Assembly: GCF_031583065.1 (NCBI RefSeq)
Contig: NZ_CP134053.1
Coordinates: 6,055,001-6,119,000, forward strand
Source of the DNA: Streptomyces sp. CGMCC 4.7035
GTDB lineage: Bacteria > Actinomycetota > Actinomycetes > Streptomycetales > Streptomycetaceae
Length of the DNA: 64,000 nt
Reading direction: 5' to 3'
A program made the translations under genes and the position numbers. This document shows positions 19,659-28,322 of the stretch, one piece after another (within the stretch, counting starts at the first letter, position 1; each line of letters opens with the position of its first letter). A model generated the notes under the pieces. It was not told the origin of the DNA, searched no databases, and saw only the letters and a list, made by a program, of their open reading frames with translations.

Positions 19659-21714
19659 ACTCAGGCGCTTCGGCAGGGGGAAGCTGCCGCGCGCGGCGCT
19701 GGCCGCGCTCCTGCTTCTGCCACTGCTGTACGGCGCCCTGTACCTGTGGTCGTTCTGGGACCCGTACGGGCGGCTCGACCGCATCCCCGTGGCGCTCGTC
19801 GACGACGACAAGGGGGCGACGGCCGCCGGCCGGCGGATCACCGTGGGCGACGACATCGCCAAGGGGCTGCGCGAGAGCGACACCTTCGAGTGGCACGAGG
19901 TCAGCGCCGCCGAGGCAGGGAAGGGCGTCGAGAACGGCACCTACTACATGTCGCTGACCATGCCGTCCGACTTCAGCGAGCGGATCGCCTCCAGCTCCGG
20001 GGACTCCCCCGAGACGGGCGCCCTCCAGGTGCGTACGAACGACGCGAACAACTACATCGTCGGGCAGATCTCCCGCACGGTGTTCAACGAGGTACGCACG
20101 GCGGCCTCCACGAAGGCGTCGCGGTCGTTCCTCGACAGGATCTTCATCTCGTTCTCGGACATCCACGGGGCGACCGTGCGGGCCGCAGAGGGGGCCGACC
20201 GGCTCACGGGCGGGCTCGGCACGGCGGAGAAGGGCTCCAAGGACCTCGCCGACGGGCTCAAGGAGGCCAAGAAGGGCAGCGGAAGGCTGTCGAGCGGCCT
20301 GAGGAAGCTCAACACGGGCGCGGGCGACCTCCAGGACGGTGCGCGGCAGGTCGCGGACGGCACCCGGGCGCTGGCCGACCGGGTGAACGGCGCGGCCGAC
20401 CAGGTGCGGCCCTTCCTGAAGAAGAACAGCAGGCAGATCGCCGACACCGCGACCCTGGTGGCCGATTCGGCGGGCGTGATCAGCGACCACCTCGACGCGT
20501 TCGTCACCACGGCCCCGCTCGCGGAGAGCGGCACCCGCAAAGCGTCCGAGACCCTGGAAGCGGTCTACGCGAAGCGCTGTGTGCACCAGCTCGTGCCCGA
20601 CCTCGCGTGCGACGACCTCAAGAAGGCGAAGGACGCCGCGGCGGACGCGGCACGACTCGCCAAGGACGTGAACACCGTGGTGCGGGACTACCACGGCGAC
20701 ACGACCGCCCTGCGGAAGGACCTGAAGACCCTCCAGCGACAGGCCCGAGCGCTCGCCCAGGCGGCGCCGCACCTCTCCGAGGACCTCGACGACGCGGTCG
20801 CCAAGGTGAACGCGCTCGACAAGGGCGCCACACAGGTCGCCGCGGGGGCCACGAAACTGCACACCGGACTCGGCACCGCCACGACCGGCGCGGCCGATCT
20901 GGACACGGGCGTCGGCAAGCTGAAGTCGGGCGCGATCGACCTCAACGGCGGCATGTACAAGCTCGTCGACGGTTCCGGAAAGCTCGCCGGCGGACTGCAC
21001 GACGGTGCGGGGAAGATCCCCGACTACGACAAACAGGACCGCGATCAGCGCACGCAGGTCATGTCCGACCCGGTGCAGCTCGCCTCCCAGGACCTGCACA
21101 AGGCGCCGAACTACGGCACCGGCTTCGCCCCGTACTTCATCCCGCTGTCGCTGTGGGTGGGCGCGATGGTGGCGTACATGCTGATCCCGCCGCTGAACCG
21201 GCGCGCGCTCGCCGCGGGCGCCTCCGCCTGGCGGATCGCGCTGGCGGGCTGGCTGCCGGTGGCCGCCGTGGGCGTGCTCCAGACGGCCGCCCTCATGGCG
21301 GTGCTGCACTGGGCGATCGGACTTCAGATGGCGCACGCGGCGGGGACGATCGGCTTCCTGTTCCTGGTGACGGCGTGCTTCGCCGCGCTCGTCCAGTGGC
21401 TGAACGCACGCTTCGGAGCGGCGGGCCGGATCCTCGTCCTCGCCCTGCTGATGCTCCAGCTGACGTCCGCGGGCGGCACGTATCCCGTGCAGACCAGTCC
21501 GGGCTTCTTCAACGCGATCCACCCCTTCCTGCCGATGAGTTACATCGTCGAGGCCCTCAGGAGGCTGATCACGGGAGGCGGCCTGGGACCGGTGTGGCAG
21601 GCATGTGCCGTGCTGGCGGCGTTCACCGCGGGCGCCGTCGCGCTCACCGCCCTGTCGGCCCGTCGCAAGCAGGTGTGGACCCTGGACCGGCTGCACCCGG
21701 AGCTGAGCCTGTGA
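19630..21714 (+). CDS. YhgE/Pip-family membrane exporter protein
   Basis: 694 aa. The N terminus has a helix (RAALAALLLLPLLYGALYLW) and the family motif FWDPYGRLDRIPVALVDDDKG. A long extracytoplasmic region follows, full of short helical repeats such as LTGGLGTAEKGSKDLADGL and AADLDTGVGKLKSGAIDLNGG. About five membrane helices fill the last 180 residues, the ABC-2-like core. YhgE/Pip proteins include phage receptors and ESX-associated exporters. The start lies inside the ATPase gene and the stop overlaps the TetR start, so all three are co-translated. The cargo is unknown. Confidence 0.88.
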   Translation: MRSPKLAALELRRFGRGKLPRAALAALLLLPLLYGALYLWSFWDPYGRLDRIPVALVDDDKGATAAGRRITVGDDIAKGLRESDTFEWHEVSAAEAGKGVENGTYYMSLTMPSDFSERIASSSGDSPETGALQVRTNDANNYIVGQISRTVFNEVRTAASTKASRSFLDRIFISFSDIHGATVRAAEGADRLTGGLGTAEKGSKDLADGLKEAKKGSGRLSSGLRKLNTGAGDLQDGARQVADGTRALADRVNGAADQVRPFLKKNSRQIADTATLVADSAGVISDHLDAFVTTAPLAESGTRKASETLEAVYAKRCVHQLVPDLACDDLKKAKDAAADAARLAKDVNTVVRDYHGDTTALRKDLKTLQRQARALAQAAPHLSEDLDDAVAKVNALDKGATQVAAGATKLHTGLGTATTGAADLDTGVGKLKSGAIDLNGGMYKLVDGSGKLAGGLHDGAGKIPDYDKQDRDQRTQVMSDPVQLASQDLHKAPNYGTGFAPYFIPLSLWVGAMVAYMLIPPLNRRALAAGASAWRIALAGWLPVAAVGVLQTAALMAVLHWAIGLQMAHAAGTIGFLFLVTACFAALVQWLNARFGAAGRILVLALLMLQLTSAGGTYPVQTSPGFFNAIHPFLPMSYIVEALRRLITGGGLGPVWQACAVLAAFTAGAVALTALSARRKQVWTLDRLHPELSL

Positions 21715-22403
21715 CGACCGCAACCGGGCCTGTGCCCGCGCACCCGGCCGCTCCTGTGACAATCAACGCCATGGAACGCAGCAGTGCCGCCGCGGGAGGC
21801 GTCTCGAGCCGCCGCGAGGCGACCCGGCAGAAACTCTACGAGGCAGCCGTCACCCTCATCGCGGAGCAGGGATTCTCCGCCACCACCGTCGACGAGATCG
21901 CCGAGCGGGCCGGCGTCGCGAAGGGCACGGTCTACTACAACTTCGCGAGCAAGTCCGTTCTCTTCGAGGAGCTGCTGCGGCACGGGGTGGGACTCCTCAC
22001 CGCCTCCCTGCGGGAGGCGGCCGAGAAGACCGCCCTGGCCGGCGGCACCAAGGTGGACGCCCTGGACGCGATGATCCGCGCGGGACTCGGCTTCATCGCC
22101 CGCTACCCGGCCTTCACCCAGCTGTACGTGGCCGAGCTGTGGCGCACCAACCGGGCCTGGCAGTCCACGCTGATGGTGGTCCGCCAGCAGGTCGTCGCGG
22201 TCATCGAGGACGTGCTGCGCGAGGGCGTGACGAACGGCGAGTTCAGCGACGAGATCGACATCCCGCTCACGGCGGCCGCGCTGGTCGGCATGGTCTTGGT
22301 GGCGGCCCTGGACTGGCAGTCGTTCCAGCCGGAGCGCTCTCTGGACGATGTCCACGCGGCGCTGTCGCGGCTGCTCCAGGGGCGCGTGAGCGGCGGCCGG
22401 TAG
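21711..22403 (+). CDS. TetR-family transcriptional regulator
   Basis: 230 aa from GTG 21711, which overlaps the YhgE stop (GTGA) and has GGAG eight bases upstream; ATG 21771 (210 aa) lacks a ribosome site. The helix-turn-helix is at about residues 55-80 (GFSATTVDEIAERAGVAKGTVYYNFASKS split across helices). The C-terminal ligand domain includes RYPAFTQLYVAELWRTNRAWQ. It probably represses its own operon through the palindrome at 18695-18720. An inducing ligand, perhaps the YhgE cargo, is not known. Confidence 0.9.
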   Translation: MTTATGPVPAHPAAPVTINAMERSSAAAGGVSSRREATRQKLYEAAVTLIAEQGFSATTVDEIAERAGVAKGTVYYNFASKSVLFEELLRHGVGLLTASLREAAEKTALAGGTKVDALDAMIRAGLGFIARYPAFTQLYVAELWRTNRAWQSTLMVVRQQVVAVIEDVLREGVTNGEFSDEIDIPLTAAALVGMVLVAALDWQSFQPERSLDDVHAALSRLLQGRVSGGR

Positions 22404-22420
22404 CGCGGTCGACAGACGAA

Positions 22421-22472
22421 AGCGCCGGTCCGGGTCGGCCGCGTCCCCCGCGGGCCGTCCCGAACCGGCGCT
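22421..22472 (+). terminator. Terminator of the YhgE/TetR operon
   Basis: AGCGCCGGTCCGGG (22421-22434) pairs with CCCGAACCGGCGCT (22459-22472), 13 of 14 bp. The 24-base intervening region can pair further (CGGCC with GGCCG). It begins 17 bases after the TetR stop. Confidence 0.8.
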
Positions 22473-22857
22473 CCGTCGTACTCCCCCGTGCCCCCGTGAC
22501 CCCCGTTCGGTCATTCCCCCGGGTCTCCCCGTGTCTCGCTTCCGCCGAACCGGGCCGACGGAAGGAGCGGACAAGGGCGGGCACCGTTCCGCCGCCCCGT
22601 GTCGGCGGTGCCGGAGCCGTGCCCCTTTCCGTGTCTCCACTCTCTCGTTCGCGCAGGTCGGACCCCATCCGCGCGCGTACTCATCTCACCGACTAGGTAC
22701 GGATACTCAGACCTACGCGCTCACCCCCAGAGCACTCCGAGGCCGGCTGGTGACGACCGCGTCCGTTCCGGTACTCCCCGGCCGGGGTGGAACGGCTCGA
22801 CGGACCCGGCGAAAGCGCTGGTCACAGGGGCGTGGGTGGATTGTCGGTGGCGGCCTA
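22473..22857. other. Non-coding stretch before the CrtI-like gene
   Basis: About 385 bases between the operon terminator and the next start. Open frames in both directions have poor coding character. No hairpin or repeat of note was found, apart from the promoter-like end at 22856-22863. Confidence 0.5.
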
Positions 22858-22863
22858 TAAAGT
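22858..22863 (+). promoter_or_regulatory. -10 element for a probable leaderless start
   Basis: TAAAGT (also readable as TATAAA at 22856) ends seven bases before the ATG at 22871 and no Shine-Dalgarno is present. That spacing puts the transcription start at the A of the start codon. Confidence 0.5.
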
Positions 22864-22870
22864 CGCTGGC

Positions 22871-24397
22871 ATGGCACGGATTGCGGTGATCGGCGCCGGG
22901 ATGGGCGCGATGGCGGCCGCCGCCCGGCTGGCCGTCGCGGGCCACCGGGTGGTGGTGTACGAACGTACGGAGACGTACGGCGGTGCGCTGCGCCGCTTCG
23001 CGCGGGACGGTTTCTCCTTCGACACGGGACCGGGCCTGTTGCCGCTGCCCGCGGTCTACCGCGATCTGTTCGTCAAGACGGGCAAGGAGCCGCTGGAGGC
23101 CTGCGTCGAGTTGGTCCAGGTGGACCCGTCGGCGCGGCACGTCTTCGCGGACGGCACGGAGGTCTCGCTGCCGAACGCGTCGCGCGCGGGCGTCGTGTCG
23201 GCGCTGGACGTGGCGCTCGGCGAGGGCGCGGGCGAGCGCTGGGGAGACTTCCTGGTACGGGCGCGCGAGGCCTGGGACCGCACGCGCCGGCCGCTCCTGG
23301 AGGAGCCGCTGTGGCCCAACTGGTCTGTGCTGGCCGAGCGCGAGCCGTATCCGGCGGTGCCGCACAAGAAGCTGCTGCGCACCCGGCGGGCCGGCACGCT
23401 CGCCGAGGTCGGCGCCTGGGAGCTGCGCGACCCGCGGCTTGTGGCCCTGTTGGAGAGCCACGCCCTGGCGTACGGCCTGGATCCGCGGACCACTCCGGCG
23501 AGCGCGGCCGTGCTGCCGTATCTGGAGCACGCCTTCGGCACCTGGTATGTGCGCGGGGGGATGCGGGAGTTGGCGCGTGCCGTGTACGAGCGCTGCGTGA
23601 AGCGGAAGGTCGAATTCGTCTTCGGCGCCGAGGTCACCGGGATCGTCGAGAAGGACGGCCGGGTGGCCGGGGTGGAGCTGGCTGGGGGCACCTCCCAGGC
23701 GTTTGGCTCTGGGGGAGGTTCGGTTGCGGAGGCGGACCATGTGGTGGCCGGGGTCGCGCCGGGCGTTCTCGACCGCGTGGTCCCGGGGGCGGCCGCCGCG
23801 CGGGGTGGGGGTGAGGTGGCACCGCAGCGCGGGATGCCCAGCCGGCTGACGGTACTGCTGGCGCTGCGTGGTGGCCGGCCCGAGGGTGCCGCGCACCGGA
23901 CGGTGGTCCACGCGGCCGACCGCGAGGGCGAGTTGGACCGGCTCTTCGGGCACTCCGCCGGGCTGCCGACCGGCGCGACGGTGACGGTGCTGCGCCCGGA
24001 CGACCCCGCGCTGGTGCCCGACGCCGGGCACGAGGCGGTCACGCTGACGGTCACGGTGCCGTCGGGTTCGAGCGCCTCCGAGTCCGACGTGGACCACATC
24101 CTCGAAGCCGCCGGGCGCGCGATACCCGGCCTCCGTGACCGCGTCCTGTGGCACGAGGTGCGCACCCCCGCCGACATCGCCGAGGACACCGGCGTGGCCG
24201 GCGGCGCGATCCCGGCACCGGCTCTCGCCGCGGCCGACGGCCGTCTGCTGCAACCGTCCAACAACACCCGGATCCCGGGCCTGTTCACGGTCGGCGGCTG
24301 GTCCCACCCCGGCGGCGGTCTCCCGCACGCCGGAATGTCGGGCGCCCTGGTCGCCGGACTCATCGTGGAGGGACCGGACTTCCGCGGCTCGCAGTGA
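22871..24397 (+). CDS. NAD(P)/FAD-dependent oxidoreductase, CrtI/phytoene-desaturase-like
   Basis: 508 aa starting MARIAVIGAGMGAMAAAARLA, an FAD-binding Rossmann motif (GxGxxG) right at the N terminus. YERTETYGGALRRF and FDTGPGLLPLPAVY match the second flavin motif and the active-site entry of phytoene-dehydrogenase-like enzymes. The C terminus LFTVGGWSHPGGGLPHAGMSGALVAGLI is the classic CrtI-type end motif. Substrate unknown; no carotenoid or terpene gene is nearby. Residues around 271-283 (GGTSQAFGSGGG) are encoded by a REP-like palindrome that appears to have been inserted in frame. Expression is probably leaderless. Confidence 0.85.
   Translation: MARIAVIGAGMGAMAAAARLAVAGHRVVVYERTETYGGALRRFARDGFSFDTGPGLLPLPAVYRDLFVKTGKEPLEACVELVQVDPSARHVFADGTEVSLPNASRAGVVSALDVALGEGAGERWGDFLVRAREAWDRTRRPLLEEPLWPNWSVLAEREPYPAVPHKKLLRTRRAGTLAEVGAWELRDPRLVALLESHALAYGLDPRTTPASAAVLPYLEHAFGTWYVRGGMRELARAVYERCVKRKVEFVFGAEVTGIVEKDGRVAGVELAGGTSQAFGSGGGSVAEADHVVAGVAPGVLDRVVPGAAAARGGGEVAPQRGMPSRLTVLLALRGGRPEGAAHRTVVHAADREGELDRLFGHSAGLPTGATVTVLRPDDPALVPDAGHEAVTLTVTVPSGSSASESDVDHILEAAGRAIPGLRDRVLWHEVRTPADIAEDTGVAGGAIPAPALAAADGRLLQPSNNTRIPGLFTVGGWSHPGGGLPHAGMSGALVAGLIVEGPDFRGSQ
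23682..23718. repeat. REP-like palindrome, copy C, inside a coding region
   Basis: CTGGGGGCACCTCCCAG (23682-23698) followed by gcgtttggct and CTGGGGGAGG. It has the same layout as the intergenic copies. It is read in frame as a Gly/Ser-rich loop of the oxidoreductase, so the insertion was tolerated. Confidence 0.65.
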
Positions 24398-24423
24398 GGA
24401 TGCCGGGGTGGTCGGTGATACGA

Positions 24424-24454
24424 CGAGGGCCCGGCGGTCGGCGCCGGGCCCTCG
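24424..24454. terminator. Bidirectional terminator
   Basis: CGAGGGCCCGGCG (24424-24436) pairs perfectly with CGCCGGGCCCTCG (24442-24454) around gtcgg. It separates the convergent oxidoreductase and Tyr/Gln-rich protein genes. Confidence 0.9.
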
Positions 24455-24475
24455 GACGATCGTGACGGCGGCCGA

Positions 24476-25414
24476 TCAGAAGCGGTACTGCTCGTCGTAC
24501 CCGTTCCCGTTAGGCGTGCCGTTGCCCTGGTAGGGGTAGGGCTGCTCCGGCGGGAGCTCGCCGCCGAACGCGTCGTCGGTGGTGCGCTGTTGGGGAACCC
24601 AGACACCACCGGGCGGGGTCTCGCCGTACGTGCCGGTGGCGTACTGGTCCTGGCCGTACGCCTGCTGGCCGTACGCCTGCTGGCCGTAGTGCTGCTGGCC
24701 GCCGTACGAGGTGTCGTACGAGCCGCCGCCATAGGTCTGCGCGCCCTGGTACGGGTCGGAGTAGCCGGCGTACTGCTGCTGGCCGTTGTCGTAGCCGTAC
24801 TGCTGCTGGCCGTATCCGGAGTAGCCGTCGTACGCGTAGGCCTGCTGGTCCTGGGTCTGGCCGGCACCGGCGTAGGACTGGTCGGCCGCCGCCGCGTAGG
24901 CCGCCTCGGAGTAGACGCCGTAGGAACCGGTCTCCTCGGGCAGGGGCTGCGGCTCGTAGACGGCGGTCGCCTCGGCCGCGGTCTCCGCGGGCTGCGGGCG
25001 GTTGAAGACATCGTCGTCATTGTCGTTGTCGCGGTACGCGTCGTCCTGCCGGTACGTTCCGGCATCGGTCGACTCCGGGTCGGGGACCTCCGGCGCCTCT
25101 TCCTGGAGGGGCGCCTCGCCACGGCGGCGCTTGCTGCCGCCGCCGCCCTCCTCGCGTGTGCGGTTGCCGACCGCCCAGCCCTCGGCGAAACCGCGCCGGA
25201 ACGACAGCGTGACGTAGGTCTGCCCCACCGCGAACGCGGCCGCGCCCAGCCCGATGACCACCACGGAAGGAATCAGCACGCCCAGCACGACGCCGAGGAA
25301 GCCGACGAACGCCAACAGCCGCCAGCGCAAGCGCGCCTTGTACTGCAGCAACACCTCGCCGAGCAGCCACAGCGCGACGATGCCGAACGCGATGTAGAGG
25401 ACCGTCCAGCCCAT
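24476..25414 (-). CDS. Membrane protein with Tyr/Gln/Gly-rich low-complexity tail
   Basis: 312 aa. Two or three helices fill the first 65 residues (MGWTVLYIAFGIVALWLLGEV; LLAFVGFLGVVLGVLIPSVVV). A basic-acidic linker follows. From about residue 165 the sequence is dominated by Tyr, Gln, Gly and Ala, with units such as GQQAYGQQAYGQDQY and YSGYGQQQYGYDNGQQQY. This composition resembles prion-like, phase-separating domains. The tail ends PNGNGYDEQYRF. Function unknown; it lies upstream-adjacent to metF on the same strand (56-base gap), but no metabolic link is evident. The tail should face the cytoplasm or the outside depending on helix number, which I cannot settle. Confidence 0.8.
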   Translation of the reverse strand: MGWTVLYIAFGIVALWLLGEVLLQYKARLRWRLLAFVGFLGVVLGVLIPSVVVIGLGAAAFAVGQTYVTLSFRRGFAEGWAVGNRTREEGGGGSKRRRGEAPLQEEAPEVPDPESTDAGTYRQDDAYRDNDNDDDVFNRPQPAETAAEATAVYEPQPLPEETGSYGVYSEAAYAAAADQSYAGAGQTQDQQAYAYDGYSGYGQQQYGYDNGQQQYAGYSDPYQGAQTYGGGSYDTSYGGQQHYGQQAYGQQAYGQDQYATGTYGETPPGGVWVPQQRTTDDAFGGELPPEQPYPYQGNGTPNGNGYDEQYRF

Positions 25415-25470
25415 GTACGCCCCTCTCCCAGTGGCCGCTACGCAGTGTGTCGTATGCGGGTGCGGCCGGT

Positions 25471-26403
<933 letters not shown>

Positions 26404-26497
26404 TTAGCCACGGCGAGGCGGTCACCCAACCGGATGGCTGATATTTGCCCGAATTGTCGCCCTGTTGTCCACCTATCGGACAGAGCGGGCCAGGCTG

Positions 26498-26702
26498 GGT
26501 CCTGTCGTCAAACTCCCGTCGTCCGCCCGAAGGGCGGGTCCTGCGGCGTCAGGTGCGTGCTCTCGGCGTGCCGGGCGCTGACCCTCGTACTGGATGTAAC
26601 TGGGTCTGCGCCCGGTGCGGCGAGTGGGGGTCCCCCCTGCTCGAAGAGCTTGTGGGAGCGTGCATGGCGTCGCGGGGCAGGCGGGAGTTTGACGACAGGG
26701 CC
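26498..26702. mobile_element. 205-bp MITE-like element with 21-bp terminal inverted repeats
   Basis: GGTCCTGTCGTCAAACTCCC with one more G (26498-26518) is the inverted complement, with one mismatch, of CGGGAGTTTGACGACAGGGC plus C (26682-26702). The interior has no transposase frame and contains the REP-like copy D (26624-26658) and a small hairpin GTCCGCCC...GGGCGG near 26521. The element ends exactly in the thiE stop codon. Target-site duplication is not clear. It looks like a non-autonomous derivative of a DDE-type insertion sequence. Confidence 0.8.
26624..26658. repeat. REP-like palindrome, copy D, inside the MITE
   Basis: TGGGGGTCCCCCC followed by CTGCTCGAAGAGCTTG and TGGGAG. It is the near-identical reverse complement of the copy at 59486-59520, and the TCGAAGAGCTT part is itself shared with the copy at 54101. 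Confidence 0.7.
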
Positions 26703-27352
26703 TAGGCCGAGCGCAGCCGCTTGGCGAACTCCGCCGCCGCCGCGCCCGGGTCGTCCGCCTCCGTGATCGCGCGTACGACGACCACGCGGCGGGCGCCGGC
26801 CTCCAGGACCTCGTCCAGGTTGCCGAGGTCGATGCCGCCGATGGCGAACCAGGGGCGGTCGGTACCGAGGGCGGCGGTGTGGCGTACCAGGCCGAGTCCG
26901 GGGGCGGAGCGGCCGGGCTTGGTGGGGGTGGGCCAGCAGGGGCCCGTGCAGAAGTAGTCCACGCCCTCCTGGACGGCGGCGGCCTCGGCCTCCGCCTCGG
27001 AGTGCGTGGAGCGGCCTATCAGGACGTCGTCGCCGAGGACGGCGCGGGCCGCGGGGACCGGAAGGTCGCCCTGACCGAGGTGCAGGACGTCGGAGGCCGC
27101 GGCGTGGGCGACGTCCGCGCGGTCGTTCACCGCCAGCAGCCTCCCGTGGCGGGCGCAGGCCTCGGCGAAGACCTGGAGGTGCTCCAGTTCCTCGGCGGCC
27201 TCCATGCCCTTGTCGCGCAGCTGCACGATGTCGACGCCGCCGGCGAGGACCGCGTCGAGGAACTCGGCGAGGTCGCCCTGGCGCTTACGGGCGTCCGTGC
27301 ACAGGTAGACACGGGCGTCGGCGAGCCGGGCGGTGCGGGCGGTGTCGGGCAC
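26702..27352 (-). CDS. thiE: Thiamine-phosphate synthase ThiE
   Basis: Joins HMP-pyrophosphate and the thiazole phosphate to give thiamine phosphate. It has 216 aa with [62 protein letters not shown] and [11 protein letters not shown], all typical of ThiE. GTG 27352 follows a GGGGGA ribosome site. The TAG stop shares its last base with the terminal inverted repeat of the adjacent MITE, so the original C terminus may have been trimmed or replaced by a few residues. It is about 2.7 kb from, and opposite to, the riboswitch-controlled thiOSG operon; no riboswitch is seen in front of it. Confidence 0.95.
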   Translation of the reverse strand: MPDTARTARLADARVYLCTDARKRQGDLAEFLDAVLAGGVDIVQLRDKGMEAAEELEHLQVFAEACARHGRLLAVNDRADVAHAAASDVLHLGQGDLPVPAARAVLGDDVLIGRSTHSEAEAEAAAVQEGVDYFCTGPCWPTPTKPGRSAPGLGLVRHTAALGTDRPWFAIGGIDLGNLDEVLEAGARRVVVVRAITEADDPGAAAAEFAKRLRSA

Positions 27353-27459
27353 GTGGTCCCCCGTGATTCGGTGGCGTACGGGCCGCGATGGACGCGGTCG
27401 GCCGGAGCCGTGGCCCGTGGACCGCGGCCCGTACGCCGGACGGTTGTTCTCGGATCGGA

Positions 27460-27825
27460 TCAGACGGCGAGCGCCTGCGCGCGGCGCTTCACCTCCGTGC
27501 CGCGATTCTCGCTGAGGGCCTGCGCGGGGGTGCCGGGCAGGGTCGGGTCAGGGGTGAAGAGCCACTCCAGCATCTCTTCGTCCGTGAAGCCGTCGTCCCG
27601 CAGGAGCGTCAGGGTGCCGGTCAGGCCCTTGACGACCTTGTCCCCGTCGATGAAGGGGGCGGGGACGTGCAGCGCGCGGTTCTCACCACGGCGTACGGCG
27701 ATGAGCTGGCCCTCCTTGACCAGCTGCCGCACACGGGTCACCTCGACGCCGAGCGCTTCGGCGATGTCGGGGAGGGTGAGCCACGCGGGGACGAGAGCAT
27801 CAATCTTTGCGTCAATCTCGGTCAC
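27460..27825 (-). CDS. Rv2175c-family DNA-binding protein
   Basis: 121 aa from GTG 27825. A winged-helix/HTH lies in the first half ([51 protein letters not shown], read as separate helices), and the C-terminal half ([21 protein letters not shown]) is the conserved Rv2175c tail. In Mycobacterium tuberculosis the homologue is next to, and phosphorylated by, kinase PknL. A PknL-like kinase is 4.5 kb away here, which supports the pairing. DNA target unknown. It is separated from thiE by 107 bases. Confidence 0.88.
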   Translation of the reverse strand: MTEIDAKIDALVPAWLTLPDIAEALGVEVTRVRQLVKEGQLIAVRRGENRALHVPAPFIDGDKVVKGLTGTLTLLRDDGFTDEEMLEWLFTPDPTLPGTPAQALSENRGTEVKRRAQALAV

Positions 27826-27974
27826 GGGACCAAGCGTGCCATCCCGGACTGACAGTCGGAAGCCGAGCGCCTCCGGCGGGGTCGCCGGGGGGTTGCACCG
27901 CCGGGTGCGATGGTTACTGTGCGTGACGCCTTGGCTGGTGGGGTGCGGTTGCACGGCGCGGTTGCGTCGCACCG

Positions 27975-28185
27975 CCGGACCGCATCGTCGGGGTTCTCGC
28001 CGTCGCGGCGGGAAAAGACCTGGCTCCGCCGGCCGGGCACCCGTCCTCACCGTGGGAAAGAGCTCGGCTCCGCCGTCGGGTTGTCGCCATCGCGGCAAAA
28101 AATCGCGGCGGAAAGGGGTCGGCTCCGTCCTTTCGGGGCGCCGCCATCACCGCGGGGGCGAATTCGGCCGCGCCGTCACACCCGG
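27975..28185. repeat. Degenerate repeat block in a 497-base gene-free stretch
   Basis: The gap 27826-28322 has no convincing gene. Within it about four diverged copies of a roughly 45-60 base pattern can be seen. Each has a (T)CGCC-TCGCGG-like part followed by an A-rich stretch and CTCGGCTCCGCCG. Examples of the second part are near 28020, 28062 and 28125. A-runs such as gcaaaaaatcgc are unusual for this genome. Purpose unknown. Confidence 0.45.
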
Positions 28186-28322
28186 ACGGTCCCTTACTCC
28201 CTTACGCCGAACAGGGATCTCTACGCCGCAACGGCCCCCTTACGCCAAGAAGGTGCCCCCAGGTGCCCCTACGGCCCTGACCCACCCCTGCAAGAGCCAT
28301 CAGGAACGCGCCCTGGGTGCTC

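Noticed and set aside
19420..21762. 780-codon minus-strand open frame opposite the YhgE gene
   Set aside because: High-GC shadow; composition is Arg/Gly/His-rich and the plus-strand gene has motifs.
22721..24328. Long minus-strand frame opposite the CrtI-like gene
   Set aside because: Antisense of a gene with an N-terminal FAD motif and CrtI C-terminal motif.
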